From the NCBI GenBank assembly GCA_014804675.1, contig JAAUZH010000039.1, positions 1-64,000 of the forward strand: a DNA stretch of 64,000 nt, given 5' to 3'. Numbering within the stretch: position 1 is the first letter of the stretch; every line of letters begins with the position of its first letter. The notes beneath the pieces were generated by a model. It had not been told where the DNA came from. It worked only from the letters and a program-made list of their open reading frames with translations, and did not search any database. Below are positions 25,206 to 34,113 of this stretch, in pieces. Source of the DNA: Lachnospiraceae bacterium. Its GTDB lineage: Bacteria; Bacillota; Clostridia; Lachnospirales; Lachnospiraceae. The position numbers were made by a program, and so were the translations under genes.

Positions 25206-26027
25206 ATGGTAGTACAACACAATTTAAGAGCAATGAACTCTAACAGGATGTTAGGATTAACGGCAACGAGTCAGTCTAAGTCAACAGAAAAGTTATCAAG
25301 CGGTTACAAGATTAATCGTGCAGCAGACGATGCAGCAGGGCTTGCTATTTCAGAAAAAATGAGACGTCAGATCAGAGGTCTTACACAGGCATCAGCAAAT
25401 GCCCAGGATGGTATTTCCTGCGTGCAGACAGCAGAAGGTGCCTTGACGGAAGTGCACGATATGCTTCAAAGAATGAATGAGCTGGCTGTTAAGGCAGCAA
25501 ATGGTACAGAGCAGGAAGAAGACCGTGATTACATTCAAAAAGAAGTAGATAATCTTATTAGTGAAATTGATCGAGTTGCAAAAACCACCACATTTAATGA
25601 GAGAATGCTGTTGGATGGTACTCTGGATGTGGAATTACAGGTTGGCGCTGAAGCAGATACTGGTAATCAGATACAACTGACAATTGCGGGCATGGATGCC
25701 GGTACGTTAGGTGTAGATGGCGTTGATGTTGCAGGAGATGATGGTTCGGGCGGCAAAGATGCTATATCAACCATTAAAGCTGCTATTACAGCAGTAAATG
25801 AGCAGCGTGCGGATTTAGGTGCCATCCAAAACAGATTAGAGCATACCGTTAATAACTTGAATAACGTTGTAGAAAACACAACAGCAGCTGAATCACAGAT
25901 TCGTGATACTGACATGGCAACTGAAATGGTGAAATATGCCAATAATCAGATTCTTGCTCAGGCAGGTCAGGCTATGCTTGCACAGTCTAATCAGGCTAAT
26001 CAGGGTGTGTTATCTTTATTGCAGTAG
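25206..26027 (+). CDS. hag: Flagellin
   Basis: This 273-residue flagellin has conserved N-terminal ([53 protein letters not shown]) and C-terminal ([25 protein letters not shown]-like [25 protein letters not shown]) D0/D1 domains. The surface domain is short (about 150-200), the small Bacillus/Clostridium type. It is exported by the flagellar type III system and forms the filament. The start follows AAGGAGG. It is probably controlled by CsrA from the upstream gene, and by the orientation of the adjacent invertible segment. Confidence 0.95.
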   Translation: MVVQHNLRAMNSNRMLGLTATSQSKSTEKLSSGYKINRAADDAAGLAISEKMRRQIRGLTQASANAQDGISCVQTAEGALTEVHDMLQRMNELAVKAANGTEQEEDRDYIQKEVDNLISEIDRVAKTTTFNERMLLDGTLDVELQVGAEADTGNQIQLTIAGMDAGTLGVDGVDVAGDDGSGGKDAISTIKAAITAVNEQRADLGAIQNRLEHTVNNLNNVVENTTAAESQIRDTDMATEMVKYANNQILAQAGQAMLAQSNQANQGVLSLLQ

Positions 26028-26040
26028 TATTATAGCAGTC

Positions 26041-26077
26041 TTACCCGCTTAAGAGGCATATTTTCTTAAGCGGGTAA
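26041..26077 (+). terminator. Strong hairpin after flagellin
   Basis: TTACCCGCTTAAGA (26041-26054) pairs fully with TCTTAAGCGGGTAA (26064-26077) across a 9-nt loop. No T-run follows, so it may stabilise the flagellin mRNA 3' end as well as slow polymerase. Confidence 0.65.
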
Positions 26078-26108
26078 ATAATACTGGAAGAAGAATGGAG
26101 ATAAAAAG

Positions 26109-26645
26109 ATGCCGGAATCCGGAAAAGAACAAAAAAACGTGAAAGTTCTACTTTGTGTGGCTGTTTTTATGCTTTTATGTGCTGCACTTGCTCTGCTTGT
26201 TTGCTTCCTGCTGTTTTCCGGGAAGGAAAGCCCGGAGGAAGAAGAAGGAAATGGACTGGAATATGAGGCAAATGTTGTCTTAGATGATCAGGATGAATTG
26301 CAGAAAGCTGTAGATGCACTTTATGAAAAAGCGGCTGAAGGACAGATGGCATTGGAAATGCAGACACAGGCAAACAGCAAAGACGGCAGTCAGTTTACCT
26401 GCTATCTTGCTAATGCAAAAAAGAATACATACGATATGTACATGGTACTTTATCTGGACGATACACAGGAAGAAATATATCGCTCCGGATTGATTCCAAT
26501 AGGAGGAAGGCTGGAGAAATTTACCATAAGCCAGACCTTGGAATCGGGCAGCTATGAAGCTACCTTAGTATATAATCAGGTAGAAGAAGACAGACAGACG
26601 GTTCATTCACAGGTAAATGTAGGACTTAATCTGATTGTAGAATAA
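26109..26645 (+). CDS. Hypothetical membrane-anchored protein
   Basis: This 178-residue protein has one hydrophobic segment (about 13-37, VLLCVAVFMLLCAALALLVC), then an acidic stretch and an extracytoplasmic beta-rich domain. The family is not recognised. It lies 30 bases after the flagellin hairpin and 48 bases before a secreted protein gene with a similar beta-rich look, so the two may form a surface structure or sensor. The ribosome site GGAG is weak. Confidence 0.7.
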   Translation: MPESGKEQKNVKVLLCVAVFMLLCAALALLVCFLLFSGKESPEEEEGNGLEYEANVVLDDQDELQKAVDALYEKAAEGQMALEMQTQANSKDGSQFTCYLANAKKNTYDMYMVLYLDDTQEEIYRSGLIPIGGRLEKFTISQTLESGSYEATLVYNQVEEDRQTVHSQVNVGLNLIVE

Positions 26646-26693
26646 GAAACGATTATAAAATATTCCTACGAAATTCAAAGCAAAGGAGAAAAA

Positions 26694-27362
26694 ATGATGA
26701 AGAAAAGACTTTTGGCATTAACACTGGCAGCCACTTTGGCATTAGGTTCAACCATGATGGTAAGCGCAGCTGATCTTGAGGACGCTGCAGCTGCAGCAAC
26801 AGGACAGGAAGTTGAGGGCAGTTCCACGGTAACAGTACCAACTATTAAAGTAACGGTTCCTACAACTGCAGACTTTGTCATCAATCCATATCAGACAGAA
26901 TATTCCGAAGATGGTCTTATAGGTAACAGTCAGATTATTTCAGCAGAGCAGACTATTACAAATGAAAGCGCAGTTGCAGTTGCTGTGAATGTATCAGACC
27001 TTACTGCAAAAGATGTCACCGAAGGAATAACAATTGTAACTACAGCACCTACTGCAAAGACTACGGATAAGGCAGCATTCCTTTATTTGGAAGTAACAGA
27101 CCAGACATTTGCAGAAAGCTATACAAAGGCAGCAAATCAGGTTGTAATTCCATTGGCAGGCGAGAAGGTAAAAGCAGCTTCTAAGGATGCGATCGTAACA
27201 TTGGCAAAGGGTGATGAGACCGCTACAACCGCAAAATATAAAATCGGAGGAAGCGTAGTAGCAAATCCTACAGCAGAAGGTACGACTCCATGGGCTACAA
27301 CCGATTCGATTGGTGTTTCCTTTAAGCTTACATTTACACCACAGATAGTTGCCAGCAACTAA
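26694..27362 (+). CDS. Secreted protein of unknown function
   Basis: The 222-residue protein starts with a classical signal peptide (MMKKRLLALTLAATLALGST, cleavage after VSA at about 25). The mature part is Ala/Thr/Val-rich, with IKVTVPTTADFVINPYQTEY near its N-terminus and no Cys or LPxTG motif. This resembles small surface beta-sandwich proteins made by Firmicutes as loose filaments, but the family is not recognised. AAAGGAG precedes two adjacent ATGs (26694, 26697). A terminator follows. Confidence 0.75.
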   Translation: MMKKRLLALTLAATLALGSTMMVSAADLEDAAAAATGQEVEGSSTVTVPTIKVTVPTTADFVINPYQTEYSEDGLIGNSQIISAEQTITNESAVAVAVNVSDLTAKDVTEGITIVTTAPTAKTTDKAAFLYLEVTDQTFAESYTKAANQVVIPLAGEKVKAASKDAIVTLAKGDETATTAKYKIGGSVVANPTAEGTTPWATTDSIGVSFKLTFTPQIVASN

Positions 27363-27386
27363 TGTTAGGATTCAAAAAGAGATAAT

Positions 27387-27429
27387 AAAAAGGCTTTTGA
27401 CAGATTTTAGCATCTGTCAGAAGCCTTTT
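27387..27429 (+). terminator. Rho-independent terminator
   Basis: AAAAGGCTTTTGACAGAT pairs with ATCTGTCAGAAGCCTTTT with one bulge. It ends the secreted-protein transcript. Confidence 0.85.
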
Positions 27430-27505
27430 GCCATTTCATGCTTTCCCAGCAGAAATAGAATATTCGGGTTATACCTTTACATGATGACTACTTGATTTTA
27501 TGGAA

Positions 27506-27573
27506 AGGTGGACGAGGGAAGGGTGTGTATTCACTGATGTTTGAAGCCTTCCCCTTGTCCACCTGTTTTTTTA
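27506..27573 (+). terminator. Second hairpin with T-run
   Basis: AGGTGGACGAGGGAAGG pairs with CCTTCCCCTTGTCCACCT across a 25-nt loop, followed by a run of Ts. It looks like a terminator of an element now lost, since another terminator already lies upstream. Confidence 0.65.
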
Positions 27574-27584
27574 TTTAGCCAGAC

Positions 27585-27613
27585 TTGACAGCCAAGCTTA
27601 AGAAATATAATAT
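27585..27613 (+). promoter_or_regulatory. Promoter shared by two paralogous small genes
   Basis: TTGACA (27585-27590), 17 bp, TAATAT (27608-27613). The same arrangement with shared spacer words (CAGCTTA/CAAGCTTA and AAATATAATATATTTT) is found at 42403-42431 ahead of the paralogue. Confidence 0.7.
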
Positions 27614-27651
27614 ATTTTTAATATAAATTACTAAAGAAAGGATGTGCATCA

Positions 27652-28062
27652 ATGACACCTCAAGGTATAGTGATAACAGTGGTTATGGTGGCCTTAGTGG
27701 TACTGGGATTTTTGTATGACAAAAAAAAGGCCGATAAAATCAGGGCGGAAGTGGACCAAAAATTTGAAGGAAGGCACGTATGTGATTTTAAAGATATGTA
27801 TTATTCCGGATATATAGCGGATGATACACTGGTATTGAAAGAACGTGTAAGAGGATATCTACAGATTGACCTGAAAAAAGTAAAAGGCGCTTACTCTAAC
27901 AGGGTAAGATTGAATGGTGTTTTCATGGCAAGTGTTTGGTTTTATGATGAAAATGGTAAAGCGGTGGGAGACTGTCGCAAAATCAAGCAGATGAGTCCCA
28001 GGGCGGCAGATAAATTGATTGATTTAGTAATCAAGCATGCCAATTGGATTGAGAGGCATTAG
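27652..28062 (+). CDS. Hypothetical membrane-anchored protein, paralogue of 42458-42763
   Basis: This 136-residue protein has an N-terminal membrane helix (about 5-23, IVITVVMVALVVLGFLY) and a cytoplasmic domain containing HVCDFKDMYYSGYIADDTLV and SNRVRLNGVFMA. The family is not recognised; the second domain has the look of a small beta-barrel ending in an amphipathic helix (DKLIDLVIKHANWIERH). The ribosome site GAAAGGATG is good. It has its own promoter. Both this gene and its paralogue are followed within about 140 bases by a giant hairpin element. Confidence 0.75.
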   Translation: MTPQGIVITVVMVALVVLGFLYDKKKADKIRAEVDQKFEGRHVCDFKDMYYSGYIADDTLVLKERVRGYLQIDLKKVKGAYSNRVRLNGVFMASVWFYDENGKAVGDCRKIKQMSPRAADKLIDLVIKHANWIERH

Positions 28063-28152
28063 AGCATTGCCTATACATATTTTTTCTTTTCAAAGAGCGC
28101 AAATTTTGCAGTTCTGCACTTGAAAGGGACATATAGCTTTCCGATACACAGC

Positions 28153-28296
28153 GGGAGCTGGCAGAGCATAGGATAGTCTTAGGGGCCTTGGCAAAGTCGC
28201 CGGCACTTACGCACCGTATTTTGGTGCGTTAGTACCGCTGCGTCTTTGCAGAGCGAAAGCGTGCCCCTAAGACTATCCTATGCTCTGCCAGCTCCC
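28153..28296. repeat. Giant hairpin element H2 (144 bp)
   Basis: The 34-nt arms 28153-28186 and 28263-28296 are perfectly complementary. The 76-nt tip (28187-28262) matches the reverse complement of the H3 and H4 tips almost base for base. The outer part found in H3/H4 is missing, but upstream sequence (CTTTCCGATACACAG) is shared with the fragment at 33691. Confidence 0.92.
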
Positions 28297-28451
28297 ACGT
28301 CCTCTTATCCAAATCTCCCCCCTTAACAAAAAACAGACTGACCTGTTCCTCTCATGCAGCATTGTAAAAATAATATGCCTATGCTACAATGATACCCAAA
28401 TTACGGACATAGATTTGATATTTCAATACTATGGAGACAGGAGGTACTTAC

Positions 28452-29121
28452 ATGTACCACATTTTAATCGTAGAAGATGACCAGACACTGGCAAAAGGCT
28501 TATGCCGTGCCCTGACCTCTGATACTATTTCCGCAGATTTCTGCAGTACAATCAAAAGAGCCAAAGAACTGCTTTTAGAAGATTATGCATTGGTGATTCT
28601 GGATGTAAACCTTCCGGACGGAAACGGCTTTGACTTTTTAAAGGAGTTAAAGGCAAAATCCCAAATTGCGGTTATTCTTTTGACTGCAAACGATATGGAA
28701 ACTGACATCGTGACCGGTTTGGAATTGGGGGGCGGAGGATTATATTACAAAGCCCTTTTCCCTTGCTGTGCTGCGGGCACGTGTGAATACACAGCTTCGC
28801 AGACTGGAGCAAGGCCCGGCCAGTCAGAAGGAAAAATTGCATGACTGGCTATTTGATTTTGGACGGATGGAATTTTATTACCGTGGGGAAAAGATAGAGC
28901 TTAGCAAAACAGAACAGAAGCTTTTGAAGATTTTTATGGAAAATAAGGAAATTACCCTCTCAAGAGAAACGCTAATCGACTATATATGGGGATATACGGA
29001 GTATGTGGATGAAAATGCATTGTCAGTCTGTGTAAAACGGCTGAGGGACAAGCTAAACGCCAGTGACTATATCAAAACCGTATATGGAATCGGATATGCA
29101 TGGAGGAATCCGGATGAATAG
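28452..29121 (+). pseudogene. OmpR family response regulator, frameshifted in a G-run
   Basis: The receiver starts MYHILIVEDDQTLAKGL with D51 in LVILDVNLPDG. At 28727-28732 a run of six G shifts the frame. Removing one G would restore the expected EDYITKPFSLAVLRARV, joining the N-terminal half to the winged-helix domain (LSKTEQKLLKIFMENKEITL, DYIKTVYGIGYAW). As written, the receiver lacks its KPF loop and ends at 28844, and the DNA-binding part starts without a ribosome site. It could be a true mutation, a slippage-regulated site or a sequencing error. The downstream kinase overlaps it by 8 bases. Confidence 0.85.
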
Positions 29122-30019
29122 GGGAATATTGTTTTTAGCAATGGGCTGTATTCTGTTTTCCATCTGCTATGTATTGTTGGAACGCCGCCGCATCCGGAAA
29201 ATGACCCAGCGGATAGAAGAGATGATAAGGGCGGCCATGAAAGGCAGCTTGCATGAGTCATCCTTTGATGAGACACAGCTTTCCAGACTGGAAAGCACCT
29301 TGGCACATTATCTTGCTGCAAATGAAATGTCGGTGAAAAATCTGGCAGCAGAGAAAGAGAAAGTCAATACCCTGATTTCAGATATCTCACATCAGACAAA
29401 AACACCAATTTCAAATTTATTACTGTATTCTGAGCTGCTTAGAGAGGAAACGCTTTCAGAAAGTGCAATGGAGAGCACAGCAAAAATTCATGATCAGGCA
29501 AAAAAGCTCCGCTTTCTCATTGATTCACTTGTAAAACTATCCCGTCTGGAAACGGGGATTATTGCAGTGAACCCGTTTGCTCAATCGGTATCGGATTTAC
29601 TTTTGGCAATTGGGGAACAATATAAGCCTCAGGCAGAAGCGAAAGGCCTGGAGCTTATGGTCCAGGTGACGGAAGCCAGGGCGGTATTTGATAAAAAGTG
29701 GACCCTTGAGGCTGTGGGAAATATTGTAGATAACGCCATAAAATATACGGAAAAAGGCACTGTCACCATTTCCGTGTGCTCTTATGAATTATTTACATGC
29801 ATTCAGATTAAAGATACGGGAAAGGGAATCCGGGAATCGGAACAGGCGGCTGTTTTTGGAAGATTCTACCGTTCCCGGGATGTGAAGGATGAAAAAGGGG
29901 TTGGCATCGGCTTATTTCTTGCAAGGCAGATTATCCAAAGCCAGGGCGGTTATATGAAGCTGAGCTCCACTGTGGGGAAAGGCTCCGAATTTTCAATCTA
30001 TTTACCGGCAGTCCCGTAA
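29114..30019 (+). CDS. Sensor histidine kinase
   Basis: The 301-residue protein has one N-terminal membrane helix (about 4-20), HisKA box ISDISHQTKTPISNLLLYSE and an HATPase domain with VGNIVDNAIKYTEKG, IKDTGKGIRESEQAAVFGRF and GVGIGLFLARQIIQSQGG. It overlaps its regulator by 8 bases and lies upstream of an ABC transporter, so it would have read membrane antibiotic stress. Its own frame is intact although its regulator is frameshifted. Confidence 0.88.
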   Translation: MNRGILFLAMGCILFSICYVLLERRRIRKMTQRIEEMIRAAMKGSLHESSFDETQLSRLESTLAHYLAANEMSVKNLAAEKEKVNTLISDISHQTKTPISNLLLYSELLREETLSESAMESTAKIHDQAKKLRFLIDSLVKLSRLETGIIAVNPFAQSVSDLLLAIGEQYKPQAEAKGLELMVQVTEARAVFDKKWTLEAVGNIVDNAIKYTEKGTVTISVCSYELFTCIQIKDTGKGIRESEQAAVFGRFYRSRDVKDEKGVGIGLFLARQIIQSQGGYMKLSSTVGKGSEFSIYLPAVP

Positions 30020-30029
30020 AATCTTTGTG

Positions 30030-30257
30030 ACAGTTCAGCCTGCCCGGGAGGGAGTATGCACTTGGAAGGCATGGAGCCGGCAGAGCATATAGTAGTTTTT
30101 CAGGCACGCTTGCGCTCTGCAAAGACGCAACAGTACTAACGCACCCAAATACGGTGCGTAAGTGCTGGCGACTTTGCCAAGGCCTGACAGACTACTATAT
30201 GCTCTGCCGGCTCCATGCCTTCCAAGTGCATACTCCCTCCCGGGCAGGCTGAACTGT
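30030..30257. repeat. Giant hairpin element H3 (228 bp)
   Basis: The 76-nt arms 30030-30105 and 30182-30257 pair at 74 of 76 positions around a 76-nt tip. Ends are ACAGTTCAG/CTGAACTGT. The tip is in the opposite orientation to H1 and H2. It lies between the kinase and the ABC genes. Confidence 0.93.
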
Positions 30258-30352
30258 TATAAATCTTTCAAAACTGTAAGAATTCATTTCCTGTGGAAAG
30301 ATTCTGGAAAGATTTCCATGATAGCATTGGATTATCAAAGGAGGTAAACCAG

Positions 30353-31021
30353 ATGCAGTTAACAACGGTGAATTAAAAAAAAGTTTATGGAAGCGGAGAG
30401 AATGAAGTGCGGGCGTTAGACGGCGTCAATCTCTCTGTGGAAAAAGGAGAATTTGTAGCAGTAGTGGGAACCAGCGGCAGCGGGAAAAGCACGCTTTTAC
30501 ACATGCTGGGAGGGCTGGATCGTCCCACCTCCGGTACAGTTACTGTAGACGGCAAAGAGATTTTCGCTTTGAAGGATGAGGCGCTGACCATTTTCCGGCG
30601 CAGGAAAATCGGCTTTGTGTTCCAAAATTATAATCTTGTTCCGGTATTGAATGTTTATGAAAATATTATACTTCCGGTACAGCTTGACGGAATCAATCCC
30701 GATAAGGACTATATTGACAGCATTATAGAAACCCTGGGAATTGAAAGCAAGTTAAATAATCTGCCAAACAATCTATCCGGCGGTCAGCAGCAGCGTGTGG
30801 CAATTGCCAGGGCGCTTGCATCCAAGCCTGCCATTATCCTTGCAGATGAGCCCACGGGAAACCTTGATTCAAAAACAAGTCAGGATGTGCTGGGGCTTTT
30901 GAAGGTAACCGGACAGAAGTTTGCCCAAACCATCGTCATGATTACCCACAATGAGGAAATCGCCCAGCTTGCAGACCGCATCATTCGTATTGAAGACGGC
31001 AAAATTGTAGAGCGGATGTAG
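30353..31021 (+). pseudogene. ABC transporter ATPase with in-frame stop at codon 8
   Basis: A strong ribosome site AAAGGAGGT and ATG 30353 start MQLTTVN, then TAA at 30374-30376, then the frame continues KKVYGSGENEVRALDG as expected for a MacB/BceA-type ATPase. The rest is intact: Walker A GTSGSGKSTLLHML, signature LSGGQQQRVAIARAL and Walker B IILADEPTGNLDS. Re-initiation at GTG 30407 would drop the first 18 residues, including the adenine-binding aromatic Tyr. The gene is therefore damaged or poorly translated. Its permease follows 11 bases later. Confidence 0.82.
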
Positions 31022-31032
31022 GAGGTGCGGTC

Positions 31033-33678
31033 ATGAAAGTAAAAAATAAAAACTGTATCCGTCATCTGAGTTTCAGACAGCTAAAGGCAGCAAAAATGCG
31101 GAATGTGATTGCGGTTTTTGCAATTGCTCTGACAACCCTGCTTTTTACATCGCTTTTTACCATTGCCATATCTATCAATTCCAGCTTTGAGGAATACCAG
31201 TTTCGTCAGATGGGCGGGTACTGTCATGGAACCTTTAAAGAGGTGGATGCCGAAAAGACAGAGGCGCTCTCAAAGCATAGGAAGGTAAAGGCATATGGTC
31301 TGCGTACGGTGTGCGGTGTGATTATGGAGCCGCCTTTTGCAAAAATACCGGCAGAAATCAGCTGGATGGATGATAATTGTGCAAAATGGTCGTACATTTC
31401 CTTGAAAGAAGGGCATTTTCCAAAGGAAAAAAATGAAATCGTCATGGATACTTTGGCACTTGAAAAACTAGGAATACCGGCAGAGCTTGGGGCACAGGTA
31501 GAGCTGACCTATGTGATGGAGAGCCAGGAAGGCGGGGAGCCAAAGGAACATACAGACAGTTTTATCCTTGCCGGTTTTTGGGAATATGACCAACTTTCAC
31601 CGGTACACTATATCAATGTGTCAGAGGAATATATAAAAGAAATAGAGGCAGATTATGTGGCATCGTCTGGGGTGCCGTTCCGTTCTGATATGTATGTAAT
31701 GCTTGCTTCCAGCATCAATATTCGGGGCGTTATGGAAAGCATAGATACAGATTTGGGTTACCAATGGGAGGAGAGGGAAGCAGATAACTGTGTCCGTATT
31801 GGTGTAAACTGGGGATATACCGCATCGGAACTTGGCTCCTCCATAGATCCGGGAGTTGTTCTGGGCATAGTTGTATTTCTATTGCTTGTGATTTTTACCG
31901 GTTATCTGATTATCTATAATATATTTCGGATTTCGGTCAGCAGTGACGTGCGTTTTTATGGATTGCTGAAAACAATCGGTACTACGCCGAAACAGTTAAA
32001 ACAGATGATACGAAGTCAGGCGCTGTTCCTTTCCATTGCAGGGATTCCCATGGGCTTTTTGGGCGGTTACGGAGTCGGCAGCGCTTTGACGCCGGTGGTC
32101 ATGTCTACAACAACTATGGGCGAAGTCGTAAAAATCAGCGCTTCTCCGGTTATTTTCCTGTTTGCAGGTATATTTTCCCTGTTTACGGTGCTTCTCTCCT
32201 GCAAGCATCCGGGTCGGATGGCGGCGAAAATATCGCCAGTGGAAGCAGTTCGTTATACAGAATCAAAAGCAGGAAAGAAAAAGAGTCGTGCAACCAGAAG
32301 AGCCTCTCTTTCTGGAATGGCATTTGCCAATCTGGGACGCAGCAGGACGAAGACGGCACTTGTGCTGTTGTCTTTATCTCTGGCGGTTATTCTTTTAAAT
32401 AGTGTGTATGCCATTACAAAGGGCTTCGATATGGAAAAGTACGTGAGTCATAATATGGTGTCTGACTTTATTGTGGGGAAAACGGATTATTTCCGGTTTC
32501 AGGCAAATAATTCGCTGGCAGGATTAGAAGATGCAATAATAGAGGAAGTGAAAAACAATACAGAATATTCGTTAGCAGGCAGCGGTTATGGAATGGAAGT
32601 TATAGCAGACTGTTATGTAACGGAGGAACAATGGCGGGAAACAATCTGGGATATTTCAGAAGAGGAGGAAGCCTGGTATCTTGCCAATTGTGAAAGGTAT
32701 TATGGTTCACTGGTGAGTGCAGGTCTGCTTATGGAGGGGCTGGATGAGGAACTGTTTGAAAAAGTGAAGGTGGTGGATGGTGATATTGCCCCGCTCTTTG
32801 AGAAAGACAGCCACAACATTGCAATTGCAGTAAGGGAAGATGATTATGGAAATGTGCATGGCTATTATCCTCAGGTGGGAACGAAGTTTCCGGTACATTA
32901 TGCGATAGAAGGATATTATTGTGACAGCCGGACGGGGGAGTTTTGTGATGCAGATACTCCGGAGGAATATATAGAATGGAAGGAGGTGAAGAGCAGGGAG
33001 ATAGAATATAATATTTGTGCGCTTGTAAAGGTTCCATATAGTATGGGATACCGTTGGGCTCGAGACGGCTTTGAGGCGGTATTGCCAAAAGAAACTCTGG
33101 AACGGGACAGCCAGTCAGAGCTTTATCCCCTGTACTATTTGTTTGACGCACCGGATGAGGCGTCAGAAGCAGAGGCAGAAGCATTTTTGGCAGATTATAC
33201 CAAAGGGGAAAGCTCCGGGCTGATGTACGAAAGCAAACAGACGGTGCGAGAGGACTTTGAAGACTTTCGGAATATGTTCCTGTTACTTGGCAGCGTGTTA
33301 AGCTTTGTGGTAGGCATGGTTGGAATCCTTAATTTCTTTAATGCCATTCTCACCGGAATCCTAAGCCGCCTGAGGGAATTTGCAATGCTTCAGTCCGTGG
33401 GCATGACAGGGAAACAGTTAAAGAGAATGCTTGTTTATGAAGGCGTCTTTTATGCCTTTGGCGCTATCGGGATTTCCCTGCTTCTGTCGGTGCTCCTTGA
33501 GCCGTTGGCAGGTCATTTGATGGAGAGTATGTGGTGGTTCTTCTCCTTCCGCTTCACCCTTTTACCAATGATATTAATCGTACCGGTATTTCTCCTGTTT
33601 GGCATTCTTCTGCCGCTTATGGTACATCACTTTACTGCCAAGAAATCCATTGTGGAACGACTTCGTGAGAGCGAGTGA
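31033..33678 (+). CDS. FtsX-like ABC transporter permease
   Basis: This 881-residue protein has an N-terminal membrane helix (about 20-40), a first FtsX block of three helices (about 275-395, with FYGLLKTIGTTPKQLKQMI), another helix (about 438-455), a large extracellular domain of about 260 residues (460-740), and a C-terminal three-helix FtsX block (EFAMLQSVGMTGKQLKRMLV). The big soluble domain is typical of transporters that detect or remove peptide antibiotics. The ribosome site AGGAGGTG is good. The frame is intact, unlike the ATPase and regulator upstream. Confidence 0.88.
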   Translation: MKVKNKNCIRHLSFRQLKAAKMRNVIAVFAIALTTLLFTSLFTIAISINSSFEEYQFRQMGGYCHGTFKEVDAEKTEALSKHRKVKAYGLRTVCGVIMEPPFAKIPAEISWMDDNCAKWSYISLKEGHFPKEKNEIVMDTLALEKLGIPAELGAQVELTYVMESQEGGEPKEHTDSFILAGFWEYDQLSPVHYINVSEEYIKEIEADYVASSGVPFRSDMYVMLASSINIRGVMESIDTDLGYQWEEREADNCVRIGVNWGYTASELGSSIDPGVVLGIVVFLLLVIFTGYLIIYNIFRISVSSDVRFYGLLKTIGTTPKQLKQMIRSQALFLSIAGIPMGFLGGYGVGSALTPVVMSTTTMGEVVKISASPVIFLFAGIFSLFTVLLSCKHPGRMAAKISPVEAVRYTESKAGKKKSRATRRASLSGMAFANLGRSRTKTALVLLSLSLAVILLNSVYAITKGFDMEKYVSHNMVSDFIVGKTDYFRFQANNSLAGLEDAIIEEVKNNTEYSLAGSGYGMEVIADCYVTEEQWRETIWDISEEEEAWYLANCERYYGSLVSAGLLMEGLDEELFEKVKVVDGDIAPLFEKDSHNIAIAVREDDYGNVHGYYPQVGTKFPVHYAIEGYYCDSRTGEFCDADTPEEYIEWKEVKSREIEYNICALVKVPYSMGYRWARDGFEAVLPKETLERDSQSELYPLYYLFDAPDEASEAEAEAFLADYTKGESSGLMYESKQTVREDFEDFRNMFLLLGSVLSFVVGMVGILNFFNAILTGILSRLREFAMLQSVGMTGKQLKRMLVYEGVFYAFGAIGISLLLSVLLEPLAGHLMESMWWFFSFRFTLLPMILIVPVFLLFGILLPLMVHHFTAKKSIVERLRESE

Positions 33679-33846
33679 TATAAGGACTGGCTTTCCGATA
33701 CACAGTGGGAGCCTGGCAGCCTCGTCGGGAAGGGCGGTTGCATGATAGCCACTGCAGACGGTGTAGATGCCTCTCTTTTTAAATTCAGCGCAATGCCTGT
33801 ATGCACGTTCTTTTTCGTTCCATACATGAATCATAAGTAGCTTCAT
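33574..33846 (-). CDS. Short hypothetical reading frame, possibly truncated
   Basis: The 90-residue frame has a clear ribosome site (AAAGGAG) and begins MKLLMIHVWNEKERAYRHCA. Its 3' part runs over a hairpin-family fragment at 33691-33719 and into the antisense of the permease gene's end, so only the first 45 or so residues look natural. It is probably a gene cut by rearrangement. No family is recognised. Confidence 0.35.
   Translation of the reverse strand: MKLLMIHVWNEKERAYRHCAEFKKRGIYTVCSGYHATALPDEAARLPLCIGKPVLISLALTKSFHNGFLGSKVMYHKRQKNAKQEKYRYD
33691..33719. repeat. Fragment of H2-type hairpin arm
   Basis: CTTTCCGATACACAG followed by TGGGAGCCTGGCAG matches 28137-28163 beside H2. The partner arm and tip are missing. 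Confidence 0.6.
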
Positions 33847-34113
33847 TGTTTTTCTCCTTTGTTGGTGGGAGCATACAGATAATGTGGTATAACTTCTTAA
33901 TCCTGATTCCTGTTTTAGCATGGGGCAAAGGTAAAGACAATAATAATCAAAAACGAAGAATGCTTAAAAAAATTTGCTGGCAGATTATTGAAACAGCGTT
34001 GGTTTCATCTCTGCAATTTTATGGTTGCCATTGCCGTTTCTTTCACTTATACTATAAAAGAATTTTTGCTAGAAGAATAATCAAACTATTTGAAAGGTAC
34101 AGGAGGAATCAAG

